64,000 nt of DNA from an uncultured Bacteroidales bacterium (GTDB taxonomy: Bacteria; Bacteroidota; Bacteroidia; Bacteroidales; UBA932). The position numbers were made by a program, and so were the translations under genes. The notes beneath the pieces are model-generated. The model was not told the DNA's origin, did no database searches, and saw only the letters and a list, made by a program, of their open reading frames with translations. Within the stretch, counting starts at the first letter, position 1, and each line of letters starts with the position of its first letter. The stretch lies in contig CAKVAS010000011.1 in NCBI GenBank assembly GCA_934725015.1, forward strand, positions 1-64,000, written 5' to 3'. This document shows, piece by piece, positions 33,686-40,869 of the stretch.

Positions 33686-34015
33686 ATGGCACAGATGAAT
33701 TTTACATCACTGGACACCTTGACTGATGAAGTCTTTGGAAAACGAGGAACTCCTCGTCGCGAAGAAATGGAAGCCCGTCTCAATGAGGAGGTCGAGGCGT
33801 ACTATGTTGGCGAAGCCATAAAGAAAGCAAGGCAAGCACAGCATCTGACTCAGGAACAGCTCGGAGAAAGAATAGGTGTGCAGAAATCCCAGATTTCCAA
33901 ATTCGAGAAAGGCAAAAGCATCACATTGGCCTCAATGAGCCGCATCTTCAAAGCCCTTGGAATCCCTAACGCCACATTGGATCTTGGCGTAATGGGACGG
34001 GTAGCATTGTGGTAA
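33686..34015 (+). CDS. XRE-family (HigA-like) antitoxin
   Basis: This 109-residue product carries an XRE helix-turn-helix in its C-terminal half (ARQAQHLTQEQLGERIGVQK, SQISKFEKGKSITLASMSR). It starts one base after the toxin stop, neutralises it and probably represses the operon by binding near the promoter at 33321. Confidence 0.85.
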   Translation: MAQMNFTSLDTLTDEVFGKRGTPRREEMEARLNEEVEAYYVGEAIKKARQAQHLTQEQLGERIGVQKSQISKFEKGKSITLASMSRIFKALGIPNATLDLGVMGRVALW

Positions 34016-34034
34016 AATTTTCTAATTAGTGGAT

Positions 34035-34442
34035 ATGCGAAAGGTAAAGACAATAATCGAAAGGGCTTCAGATGGATGCTTTGGCATTTATATGGCGGAT
34101 ACTGAAGAACTGTCATATCTGATAACCGCTTCTGGCAGGACTTTGGAGATTGCAATGAAGGACTTTCTCGAAGGCTACGAGGGCATGAAAGCGCACTACG
34201 CCGAAGTCGGAAAGGTGTTCGAGGAGGTCGAATTTGATTTTGTGTTTGAACTGCCTGCATTCCTTCAGCATTACTCTCAGTTCCTGTCGTTGGCCGGGCT
34301 CGAACGAATTACGGGCGTGAACCAGAAACAGCTTGGCCATTACATCAGTGGTTACAGGCACGCTTCACAGAAAACTATTAAAAAGATTGAGGCTGCCGTC
34401 CGCAAATTCGGCCAGGAATTGTTGGAGGTCGAACTTGTATGA
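34035..34442 (+). CDS. HicB-like regulatory protein
   Basis: The product of about 135 residues has an N-terminal HicB-type domain (IERASDGCFGIYMADTEELS, ASGRTLEIAMKDFLEGYEGM) and a C-terminal DNA-binding-like helix region (GVNQKQLGHYISGYRHASQK). A GTG at 34029 is possible. No HicA-like partner is visible next to it, so it may be an orphan antitoxin or act with the preceding HigB/HigA pair. It is followed by a terminator of the shared type (34521). Confidence 0.75.
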   Translation: MRKVKTIIERASDGCFGIYMADTEELSYLITASGRTLEIAMKDFLEGYEGMKAHYAEVGKVFEEVEFDFVFELPAFLQHYSQFLSLAGLERITGVNQKQLGHYISGYRHASQKTIKKIEAAVRKFGQELLEVELV

Positions 34443-34520
34443 CAGACATATAACCCACGCAACAGTAGAGCATATCTCTTTTGTTTTTGATTGCACCGGC
34501 CACTCGTGGGTGTGGCCACG

Positions 34521-34550
34521 GACGGCATCCGAGAGGGTGCCGTCTTTTTT
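34521..34550 (+). terminator. Cassette terminator 1
   Basis: GACGGCATCC and GGGTGCCGTC form a 10-bp stem (one G-T pair) around GAGA, followed by six T. A second stem, GGCCAC with GTGGCC, lies just upstream (34498-34518). Nearly the same hairpin recurs at 35447, 36187 and 37282. Confidence 0.85.
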
Positions 34551-34633
34551 GTCGATTTCTGCAAGAAGATTTGCATTTTCTGAAAATGTTACGCACCTTT
34601 GCTGCTGTCAAACCAGTTGTTTAACACAGGATT

Positions 34634-34870
34634 ATGCTCGATAAGGAATATAAATATTTCACAGACAACAAGGAGCGGTTATTCGAGGAATACCCGAATA
34701 AGTTTGTCATAATAATTGGTGAAAGCGTCGTGAATGTGTTTGACACTCTTTCCGATGCCTACACTTTCGCCTCTGAGCACTATGCGGAAGGTCAGTATCT
34801 CATCGACCAGTGCACAGGTGTCATCAAGCCTCAGATATTTCATTCACGAGTGCAGTTCGCCAAGATATGA
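34634..34870 (+). CDS. Small protein coupled to the retropepsin-like gene (DUF5678-like)
   Basis: This 78-residue protein resembles the small DUF5678-type family (YPNKFVIIIGESVVNVFDTL, DAYTFASEHYAEGQYLIDQC). Its stop overlaps the next start (ATGA at 34867-34870). A promoter with TTTG at 34570 and CACCTTTG at 34594-34601 (20 bases apart) probably drives the pair. The two genes are usually found together as far as I know, but I cannot check how widely. Confidence 0.65.
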   Translation: MLDKEYKYFTDNKERLFEEYPNKFVIIIGESVVNVFDTLSDAYTFASEHYAEGQYLIDQCTGVIKPQIFHSRVQFAKI

Positions 34871-35436
34871 GCATTAACGCCTTGACAATACACAAGGAGA
34901 CGATAGTTGATACTATAACCTCTCCTGTTACAGTCTGTAAGCCTAATAATTTGGAGAACGAGTTGGCCACAAAGGCGATTTGGGATACGGGAGCAACAAA
35001 TTCGGTGATTACCGCGTCGCTGGCCGAGTCTTTGGGTTTGTCGCCGATAACGAAGACTATGGTTCGCGGTGTTCATGGATTACAGGAAGCCAATGTTTAT
35101 TTCATTCATGTAACATTGAATAACAGGCAAATATCTCTTAACCTTCAAGTAACGGAATGCCAGGAACTCAGTCCTGATAATACTATAGGTATGCTGATTG
35201 GCATGGATGTAATCACTCAGGGCGATTTCTGCATCTCCAATTATGGCGGCAAAACAACTATGACTTTCCGAGTCCCGACCCTTGAAAAAATTGATTATGT
35301 CGCCGAGATAAACGAGAACAACAAAATGGTATGGAAGCACGAGGTGAACATTTCCCACCATTTGCCGGACAAATGCCCGTGCGGAAGCGGCAAGATGTAC
35401 AAGAACTGTCACGGCAAAAGCATCTATAATCAGTAG
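34867..35436 (+). CDS. Retropepsin-like aspartic protease with C-terminal SEC-C motif
   Basis: The 189-residue protein has the catalytic signature of a retroviral-type aspartic protease, IWDTGATNSVI (Asp at residue 40), with beta-strands around it (NVYFIHVTLNNRQISLNLQV) and a GMLIGMDVI segment equivalent to the second conserved motif of the fold. The last 20 residues are a zinc-binding SEC-C motif (KCPCGSGKMYKNCHG). Such a protein would work as a dimer, and its substrate is unknown. Fusion of the two motifs in a small phage cassette is unusual. Confidence 0.8.
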   Translation: MSINALTIHKETIVDTITSPVTVCKPNNLENELATKAIWDTGATNSVITASLAESLGLSPITKTMVRGVHGLQEANVYFIHVTLNNRQISLNLQVTECQELSPDNTIGMLIGMDVITQGDFCISNYGGKTTMTFRVPTLEKIDYVAEINENNKMVWKHEVNISHHLPDKCPCGSGKMYKNCHGKSIYNQ

Positions 35437-35446
35437 AAACTTGAGA

Positions 35447-35478
35447 ACGGCATCCGGAAGGGTGTCGTCTTTTTTTTG
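35447..35478 (+). terminator. Cassette terminator 2
   Basis: AACGGCATCC and GGGTGTCGTC pair around GGAA, followed by a long run of T. It is a diverged copy of the terminators at 34521 and 36187. Confidence 0.8.
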
Positions 35479-35507
35479 ATAAAAATCGAAAATTTTTGTC
35501 GAAAAAT

Positions 35508-35538
35508 TTTGTAAATAATCAAAAGATTATTAACTTTG
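35508..35538 (+). promoter_or_regulatory. Promoter of the first small-ORF/DUF5053-like module
   Basis: TTTG at 35508-35511, 19 bases, TAACTTTG at 35531-35538. This is an exact match to the Bacteroidetes consensus. The first ATG follows at 35564. Confidence 0.8.
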
Positions 35539-35563
35539 TATTGTCATTAAAAATCAAGTAAAT

Positions 35564-35722
35564 ATGAAAAAGAAAACAAAAGAACGGAGGGAAACGGAAA
35601 GGGAACTTCTCTATTACCTCCAAATTTACAACGAGTTGAACGGTCGAAATGAAGTTGAAAGAGTTTTGGGTTGGTTGGAAGAAGAGATTGACAGACTTGT
35701 TGAAAAGTTAAAGTTCATGTAA
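35564..35722 (+). CDS. Small helical protein (52 residues), module 1
   Basis: This very basic and acidic small protein is helical throughout (KKKTKERRETERELLYYLQI, ERVLGWLEEEIDRLVEKLKF). It directly follows a consensus promoter and is followed by a stable hairpin and a DUF5053-like gene. A similar small gene at 36826 has the same surroundings. Function unknown; size and charge fit an antitoxin-like or regulatory peptide. Confidence 0.6.
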   Translation: MKKKTKERRETERELLYYLQIYNELNGRNEVERVLGWLEEEIDRLVEKLKFM

Positions 35723-35727
35723 AAATC

Positions 35728-35745
35728 CCCCGCTGAAAGGCGGGG
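35728..35745 (+). other. Intergenic hairpin, module 1
   Basis: CCCCGC (35728-35733) pairs with GCGGGG (35740-35745) around TGAAAG. No T tract follows, so it is likely an mRNA-stability or attenuating hairpin rather than a terminator. Its counterpart is at 36971-36988. Confidence 0.65.
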
Positions 35746-35761
35746 TTAAAAACTCGATAGT

Positions 35762-36154
35762 ATGATTACGAAAGAACAGATGGATGCCTTGAAAGAAAGG
35801 TTTGTAAATGCCAAAACTGAAGCTGAACATCAGGCAGTGAATGCCGAAATTCATGAAATTTGCGAAGAAGATGCCGTTGCCGTTGCCGAGATTGTGAAAC
35901 TACAGCTTATGGAGACTCACAAGAAAGTTGATGAGATTCTTGTGCGGAAACAGTTGGAGGAAATGCTTCCTGCAATATCCCTGTCTTACATTGCAAAGAC
36001 CTATTTCAAGAAATCCCGTGCATGGCTCTATCAGAGGATAAACGGCCTCTCTGTGAACGGCAAGCCCGCAAGGTTCACAGAGAGTGAAATGGAGACATTG
36101 AACTATGCGCTCAACGACATCGGCCATAAATTGACAAATATTCGCGTTTCTTGA
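35762..36154 (+). CDS. DUF5053-like protein, module 1
   Basis: The product has 130 residues. Its C-terminal half contains the shared pattern ISLSYIAKTYFKKSRAWLYQ, INGLSVNGKPARFTESEMET, matching the paralogue at 37004. The N-terminal half is acidic and helical. This family is common in Bacteroidetes prophages next to integrases; the YFKKSxxWLY motif resembles a DNA-recognition helix, suggesting a small transcription regulator. The biochemical role is not known. Confidence 0.7.
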   Translation: MITKEQMDALKERFVNAKTEAEHQAVNAEIHEICEEDAVAVAEIVKLQLMETHKKVDEILVRKQLEEMLPAISLSYIAKTYFKKSRAWLYQRINGLSVNGKPARFTESEMETLNYALNDIGHKLTNIRVS

Positions 36155-36186
36155 TTTTTAATGACATAAAAGCATTGTGACGCGAT

Positions 36187-36217
36187 GGCGGCATCCGAGA
36201 GGGTGCCGTCTTTTTTT
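36187..36217 (+). terminator. Cassette terminator 3
   Basis: GGCGGCATCC and GGGTGCCGTC pair around GAGA, followed by seven T. The sequence from the second C is identical to the terminator at 34521. Confidence 0.85.
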
Positions 36218-36237
36218 GTTAATTTTTCGGGAAAGGC

Positions 36238-36268
36238 TTGCTTTTTTCAGAAATAGTTGTCACATTTG
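36238..36268 (+). promoter_or_regulatory. Probable promoter of the structured leader
   Basis: TTG at 36238-36240, 20 bases, CACATTTG at 36261-36268. It resembles the consensus but the -7 box is imperfect (CACATTTG). Transcription would begin near 36273, just where the first strand of the leader structure starts. Confidence 0.5.
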
Positions 36269-36272
36269 CATC

Positions 36273-36473
36273 GTCCAACACATACGAAGGCTTTCTATTT
36301 TGCGGCAATTACTTTTTCCCGTAAACATAGATTGCTGAAATTTTATAGAGATTTTGCCCCTCTGTATGGTCGTCATTTGCGAAAGCGATGACAGCATCTG
36401 CCGCAAGGCTTGTATGTGTTGGACAGACCTGCAACGGAGGGGCTTTTTATTTCACATTAGCTATGTCCAACAC
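36273..36473 (+). promoter_or_regulatory. Structured RNA leader with alternative pairing to the start codon
   Basis: Strand A, GTCCAACACATAC (36273-36285), is a perfect complement of strand B, GTATGTGTTGGAC (36412-36424). Nested inside, TTGCGGCA (36300-36307) pairs with TGCCGCAA (36399-36406), and a hairpin at about 36371-36391 is capped by GAAA. Nine bases of strand A (GTCCAACAC) recur at 36465-36473, directly on the start codon of the next gene, so strand B can pair with either. A further stem, GCCCCTCTG (36356-36364) with CGGAGGGGC (36435-36443), is followed by TTTTT like a terminator. The layout is that of a riboswitch-like or RNA-based translational switch. No known RNA family is recognised. 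An in-frame ATG at 36388 could extend the protein into this region. Confidence 0.65.
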
Positions 36474-36735
36474 TAATGAACAGCAGCCACGGCTCGACAC
36501 TGGCAAGGAAATCAAGGCGGATGAACTCATACTGAATGCGCGCCTTCAGCTCTACAAACTTTCAGAGGAACTCATCAAATGGCAGGTCGCCCTCTATGAC
36601 CGTGACCGGAGCCTGCATGAGAAGCTTGGCAAGGATTTCAACCGCGCCACCCTCGGATTCTACGAACTCGATGAGGCACTGTCCTCCATTCTTCACAAAG
36701 ACCTTGAGCACAAGATAATTTTCTGTCAAGACTGA
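36463..36735 (+). CDS. Small phage protein controlled by the structured leader
   Basis: The 90-residue product is hydrophilic and helical (KADELILNARLQLYKLSEEL), with a C-terminal segment NRATLGFYELDEALSSILHK through IIFCQD that is shared with the 40-residue protein at 19057. The ATG at 36463 sits inside a sequence that can be sequestered by the leader. An upstream in-frame ATG at 36388 would add 25 residues rich in Cys and Gly; this is less likely because it would turn half of the RNA structure into coding sequence. Function unknown. Confidence 0.65.
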   Translation: MSNTNEQQPRLDTGKEIKADELILNARLQLYKLSEELIKWQVALYDRDRSLHEKLGKDFNRATLGFYELDEALSSILHKDLEHKIIFCQD

Positions 36736-36772
36736 ATTTTTTTCAAAATATTGCAAAATAAGTGTCTGAAAA

Positions 36773-36804
36773 TTTGGTAAATACAAACATTCGTACTATC
36801 TTTG
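36773..36804 (+). promoter_or_regulatory. Promoter of the second small-ORF/DUF5053-like module
   Basis: TTTG at 36773-36776, 20 bases, TATCTTTG at 36797-36804, matching the consensus. The ATG at 36826 follows. Confidence 0.75.
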
Positions 36805-36825
36805 TAATACAAAATTCAAGGATAT

Positions 36826-36966
36826 ATGAAAAGATTGAACAACAAAGAGAAAGACCTGATTGAAGCAATCAGGAATTTCAGAAAGGCGCGAGGCTGGATT
36901 GAGAACGAAAATGAGTTCAGATGGCTAATCTACAAGACGGTTGATGAACTGATGTATGAAGAATAA
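36826..36966 (+). CDS. Small helical protein (46 residues), module 2
   Basis: A highly charged small helical protein (RLNNKEKDLIEAIRNFRKAR, EFRWLIYKTVDELMYEE). It has the same size, charge pattern and surroundings as the gene at 35564: own promoter before, stable hairpin and DUF5053-like gene after. Confidence 0.6.
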   Translation: MKRLNNKEKDLIEAIRNFRKARGWIENENEFRWLIYKTVDELMYEE

Positions 36967-36970
36967 AAAC

Positions 36971-36988
36971 GGAGGCCTTCGGGCCTCC
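36971..36988 (+). other. Intergenic hairpin with TTCG loop, module 2
   Basis: GGAGGCC (36971-36977) and GGCCTCC (36982-36988) pair around TTCG, giving an exceptionally stable C(UUCG)G tetraloop hairpin in RNA. No T tract follows. Confidence 0.7.
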
Positions 36989-37003
36989 ATTAAAAACAAG
37001 GAT

Positions 37004-37234
37004 ATGAAAGGGACAAAAATCAAACAGGATAACATCGAGTTGTTGCTTGACATCAATGTCGGAAGCATCGCCCGCAAGTATTTCAAAAAATCCGGCTCGT
37101 GGCTTTACCATAAGTTCGACGGGCGTGACGGTAACGGAAAGGAAACAGACTTTACTCCGGAAGAACTCCAGCAGCTGAAGGGCGCATTTTACGACCTCGC
37201 GGACAGGCTTCGTTCCGCTGCTGATAAACTCTGA
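37004..37234 (+). CDS. DUF5053-like protein, module 2
   Basis: This 76-residue protein matches the C-terminal half of the 35762 product: INVGSIARKYFKKSGSWLYH, then GNGKETDFTPEELQQLKGAF. An upstream in-frame start at 36956 overlaps the hairpin and is unlikely. It ends just before the last shared terminator and the integrase. The shorter form lacks the acidic N-terminal part of its paralogue. Confidence 0.7.
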   Translation: MKGTKIKQDNIELLLDINVGSIARKYFKKSGSWLYHKFDGRDGNGKETDFTPEELQQLKGAFYDLADRLRSAADKL

Positions 37235-37281
37235 TAGTCTCCACCTTGAATTTTGTATCGGCCATCAGGAGGCGTGGTCAC

Positions 37282-37314
37282 GGGCGGCATCTCGTCAGAG
37301 GTGCCGCCCTTTTT
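37282..37314 (+). terminator. Cassette terminator 4
   Basis: GGGCGGCATCT (37282-37292) and AGGTGCCGCCC (37299-37309) form an 11-bp stem with one G-T pair, followed by TTTTT. A preceding hairpin (GGCCA with TGGTC) matches the double-hairpin layout at 34498-34550. It also faces the 3' end of the integrase gene. Confidence 0.8.
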
Positions 37315-37335
37315 CGTGCCGTCAGGAAAATGGTC

Positions 37336-38499
37336 TCACTCCACAACCTTGAGAATGTCCACGCCCTTCAGCTCCGCCGTGGCCTTGGAGGAGCGCTGGC
37401 AGTAAATCGAGGTCATCGCGAGGCTGCTGTGGTCGGCCTGCTGCTGGATGAACGAGACGGGGACTCCGGCGGCCGCGAGGTTCGTGATGCCCGTGTCCTT
37501 GAGGCTGTAGAACGCCACCTCCATCGGGAAGCCGCATTCCTCCCGGACGCATTTGTTCCAGAACGTCGCAATCCGTCGCTCGGGAACGGCCGTCTTTCCG
37601 GGTCTGAAGTTGAAATGGCTGTGGTCGCCGAACAGAAAGAGCTTCGGGTCGCTAAGGTCGAGGCGGCGGACGAAAGGCATCATCGCGTCCGGGATTGTCC
37701 GGGTGGAGGTGTTGTCGTTCTTCGCGATTTCACCGCGCACGAGAACCGTCTGCGAGTCGAGGCGTATGTCCGAACACTTGAGCATCGAAATCTCCTTGGG
37801 ACGCAGGAGACAACAGTAACAGAGCATGCAGAGCACGAGATATTCCGGATTTTCCCGCGCCAGATATTCCCAGAGCCTCGAAAGTTCCGCATCCGACAGA
37901 ATCCTCCTCTTTTTCTTCATCAGCTTCTTCGACTTTCGGCGAATGGAGGTGAACGGGTTTTCCGAAATGTACGCACGCTCCACCATCCAGTCGAACAGGA
38001 CGCGGCAGAAGAGGAGATAGTTGTTGTATGTCCGGGGCGAAATCTTAGGGTTGCTCTCGATTGACTCCATGAAGTCGATGGCCATCGTTCCGGTGAATCC
38101 GCAGGCGTAGGTGTTCTCGTCGCATCCGTGCGCCTGAAGCCACTCTCTGATGGTTCTGATGAACGAATTGTAGCTCCTCAGGGAATTTGCCTCAAGTTCG
38201 CGCCTCTTCGCGTCGAGAAAGGCGTCGAATGCCTCGAACAGCCGCTTGTATGCCTTGGGCGCGAACTTTTCGACGAGCGGGTTCCAGCCCATGGCCAGTT
38301 TCTCGGAGAGCCGTCCCATGATGGCCTTTGCCATGGCCTTGCGCTCACGGAGCGTGTCGCCCCGGTTCACCTTGATTCTCATCCGCTTGAGCTTCATCGT
38401 TCCGGGGTCCTGGACGTAATAGGTGATGTACCAGATTTTGCCCTGCGTCAGTTTAGGGGGCGTATATTCAATGTAGGGGGTCGGTTTGAAGAATGACAT
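37336..38499 (-). CDS. Phage tyrosine integrase
   Basis: This 387-residue recombinase would insert and excise the prophage. It has an N-terminal arm-binding part, a core-binding helical domain (about 85-185) and a catalytic domain with Arg at 233 (LLRPKE), Lys at 260, His at 357 (ADHSSLAMT) and the nucleophile Tyr at 366 (SIY). The box that usually reads HxxR is YSLKDTG here, with Lys at 334 in place of the second Arg; this form is common in Bacteroidetes phage integrases. It is transcribed against the accessory cassettes and lies at the right end of the prophage. Confidence 0.9.
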   Translation of the reverse strand: MSFFKPTPYIEYTPPKLTQGKIWYITYYVQDPGTMKLKRMRIKVNRGDTLRERKAMAKAIMGRLSEKLAMGWNPLVEKFAPKAYKRLFEAFDAFLDAKRRELEANSLRSYNSFIRTIREWLQAHGCDENTYACGFTGTMAIDFMESIESNPKISPRTYNNYLLFCRVLFDWMVERAYISENPFTSIRRKSKKLMKKKRRILSDAELSRLWEYLARENPEYLVLCMLCYCCLLRPKEISMLKCSDIRLDSQTVLVRGEIAKNDNTSTRTIPDAMMPFVRRLDLSDPKLFLFGDHSHFNFRPGKTAVPERRIATFWNKCVREECGFPMEVAFYSLKDTGITNLAAAGVPVSFIQQQADHSSLAMTSIYCQRSSKATAELKGVDILKVVE

Positions 38500-38506
38500 T
38501 TTTTTT

Positions 38507-38559
38507 CTTTCGCACAGCTCCGACAGAACCCTGTAGAGGTTGTCGGACGACGGCGAAAG
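38507..38559. other. Nested inverted repeats upstream of the integrase, near the attachment site
   Basis: CTTTCGC (38507-38513) pairs with GCGAAAG (38553-38559), and TCCGACA (38519-38525) pairs with TGTCGGA (38541-38547). The repeat ends 70 bases before the truncated outer-membrane protein gene. It may be an integrase or excisionase binding site, or a leader hairpin of the integrase mRNA. The exact attachment site cannot be drawn because the left end of the prophage is outside the window. Confidence 0.5.
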
Positions 38560-38628
38560 ACTCTGTCCCGTGTTTGTCCCGTTTTTCTCTGAAAATTCGG
38601 CTAAAATTCTATCAATCAGAGAATTAGG

Positions 38629-39096
38629 GTGATTGGGCGGAGAGAAGGAGATTTGTCTCCGCTTCAGGCAACATGGTCAATAGGCTACAGTTTTGGCTAT
38701 GTCGGTTCTTTGAGCGTCGGCGCGGGAATCCTGTATGATGCACGCACGCCGCTAGTGGAAGGAGATTCGCTTATCCCGGAATATGGTGATTTCAAGGAGC
38801 ATAGGCTTGATGTTCCGGTATTCCTTAACGGCAAGATATATATGACGCGAACCGGAGTACAACCGATGCTTTCAGTTTCCGGCGGAATCTATGCTATTTC
38901 ACATATTCCTCTTGTCGATGTCGGCCTGGGCGTGAATTTCCGGGCAGGAAACAGATGTTCAGCCTATCTTCTTGCCGACTTCGACTTTACTCCATGGCCT
39001 TTGTTTGAAACTGGAGGAAAGGGTAAAATTCTAGTCGCCTCTGTCAGGTACATTTATGCTCCGACCGTCGGAGTGAAGGCCGGCTTCACATTCTAA
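38629..39096 (+). pseudogene. C-terminal part of an outer-membrane beta-barrel protein, 5' end lost
   Basis: The 155-residue frame (GTG start at 38629) reads as the end of a porin-like barrel: alternating strands (SIGYSFGYVGSLSVGAGILY, LLADFDFTPWP) and a final Phe (VGVKAGFTF), as usual for Bacteroidetes outer-membrane proteins. No signal peptide or N-terminal strands are present. The simplest reading is that the prophage inserted into this gene and the N-terminal part lies beyond the left end of the prophage. An older deletion is the alternative. Confidence 0.65.
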
Positions 39097-39167
39097 GAAA
39101 AATTTCTTTTAATCATTATTCAACAACTGATTCAATAAAAACACTAATTCAAATTAATACTAAAATT

Positions 39168-40862
39168 ATGGCAAAGAAATCTGTAATTGCCGGCGAATAT
39201 GTGATAGAAATCGCCGACAACGGTCATGTGGATGTTCTGCGTGTGCCGAGAAACGGAATGGCGGTGATGCGGGAAGTTGCCGAGTCAAGGAATTTCCCTG
39301 TTGACCCGAAATGGAATAATCATCATCTGGGCGCAAAGCTCATAAAGGAATTCGGAGACGGAACTCTCGCTGAATTTGGGGACATCGTTATGATTAAACA
39401 GCCTAACGGCGCGATAGAAATCAGCCAAAGATTCAGTAAAGGTAATGTAAAGGCATCTCTTCGTGAGATTGCTTCGAAAATAGGATTCGAATATAATCCT
39501 GAATGGAATGTCCAGATGTTTGGAAGAAAGCTTGTTGACTACCTTATTGAACATAAGGAAGAGGCTGACAAGATTCTGAAGACTCCAAATTTGGAGAAGG
39601 AAACTAAATGTTCTGAGCCTGTGGCGTCTGTTGAAGCGTGCAATACCAATAACTTGGAGGAATTCGAAGAAAATGGCAAATACGGATTAAAGGATGAGAA
39701 TGGCAAGGTTGTCATTCCATGTCAATATGATAGTCTTTGGCCGGGGGTAGATGGTTTTTATGAGGTGAAGATAGCCGATAAATATGGTTATATTGATTTT
39801 ACGGGAAAGGTTATTGTTCCTATTGAATATGGTGATGTTACATATATATCTGATGGCAAATACTTCATCGCAAGTCAGGGTGATTGGGAAAATAAAAAGA
39901 TCGGAGTCATTTCTTATGAAGGTAAGGTAATTCTTCCTTTTGAATATGATGATTATGACAATCATTGGTTAGAGGATAAGTGTGTGCTCCAGAAGGCAGG
40001 GGTCAAATATGTTTTGGGTAATGGCGGAGTAATTGAAAAAGAACTCCCGTATGATTATTGCGGAGAATTTGATGACACCACAGGTTTGTGCCTTGTCAGA
40101 AGAGATGGAAAGTGGGGGTATGTGAATAAGGAACTGGACGAGGTCGTACCATGTGAAAATCAATATTACGTTCTTCGCGTAATGTGCAATCCATATTTTT
40201 CAGAGTCAATGCCAATGGATGCCGACACACTGAAGGATGCTTTGGAGTACATGAAGGAGGAGTATAACGATATGGGATACTGTGAAGACGATTTTGAAGG
40301 TGCCAGTGGACTCATTGATGCTGATGAACTGAGTAAGGACAATATTGGATATGCATTAGCTATTTCTAAAAGACAAATGTTCAGCGATTATGGCACAGAA
40401 CATCGTTGCTACATAGACGATGTCGAGGAAATTTCACTGACACCTGTTGCCGGCGAAGACTGGTGGAAAGAGTATCGCTGTCATGAACATGACGATGATG
40501 TGACATTTAGCCCGGAGGAAGTAGATGTTGAATATTCCGACCAGACAGTGCAGGAAGATTGCATTACAACCATTTATAAACGAGCTACATGTGCTTGTGG
40601 ATTATTCTATAGGCTCATCATTAAGGACGTTGATGAGTTCGACCCTTCAAAACTTAAGGTATGCAACTCCGGTGAGGGTTCAGATAACTGGTATGCCCCG
40701 GATGTTTTCTATGACGATAGTCCACTACAGTTTTTGGGAGATGGGTTCGGTGATAATGAGTTTGAGTATAGTACGGCAAGACTTTTCTGGGATGGAGAGG
40801 AAATTGACCTCCCGGAGGAAAGATGTTCTGGATATGATGACGAGGACGACGAAAACTGGTAG
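39168..40862 (+). CDS. WG-repeat protein
   Basis: This 564-residue acidic protein has WG-type repeats at about residues 165-330 (ENGKYGLKDENGKVVIPCQY, DKYGYIDFTGKVIVPIEYGD and DGKWGYVNKELDEVVPC). The N-terminal 140 residues contain two similar segments (REVAESRNFPVDPKWNNHHL and REIASKIGFEYNPEWNVQMF), an internal duplication that may be a small nucleic-acid or protein-binding unit. The C-terminal part is acidic and ends DDEDDENW. Function unknown; no signal peptide, so probably cytoplasmic. Confidence 0.75.
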   Translation: MAKKSVIAGEYVIEIADNGHVDVLRVPRNGMAVMREVAESRNFPVDPKWNNHHLGAKLIKEFGDGTLAEFGDIVMIKQPNGAIEISQRFSKGNVKASLREIASKIGFEYNPEWNVQMFGRKLVDYLIEHKEEADKILKTPNLEKETKCSEPVASVEACNTNNLEEFEENGKYGLKDENGKVVIPCQYDSLWPGVDGFYEVKIADKYGYIDFTGKVIVPIEYGDVTYISDGKYFIASQGDWENKKIGVISYEGKVILPFEYDDYDNHWLEDKCVLQKAGVKYVLGNGGVIEKELPYDYCGEFDDTTGLCLVRRDGKWGYVNKELDEVVPCENQYYVLRVMCNPYFSESMPMDADTLKDALEYMKEEYNDMGYCEDDFEGASGLIDADELSKDNIGYALAISKRQMFSDYGTEHRCYIDDVEEISLTPVAGEDWWKEYRCHEHDDDVTFSPEEVDVEYSDQTVQEDCITTIYKRATCACGLFYRLIIKDVDEFDPSKLKVCNSGEGSDNWYAPDVFYDDSPLQFLGDGFGDNEFEYSTARLFWDGEEIDLPEERCSGYDDEDDENW

Positions 40863-40869
40863 GTAATTG

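Noticed and set aside
36273..36473. Type III toxin-antitoxin RNA
   Set aside because: Such antitoxin RNAs are short tandem repeats before a ToxN-like gene. Here there is no tandem repeat and the downstream protein does not look like ToxN.
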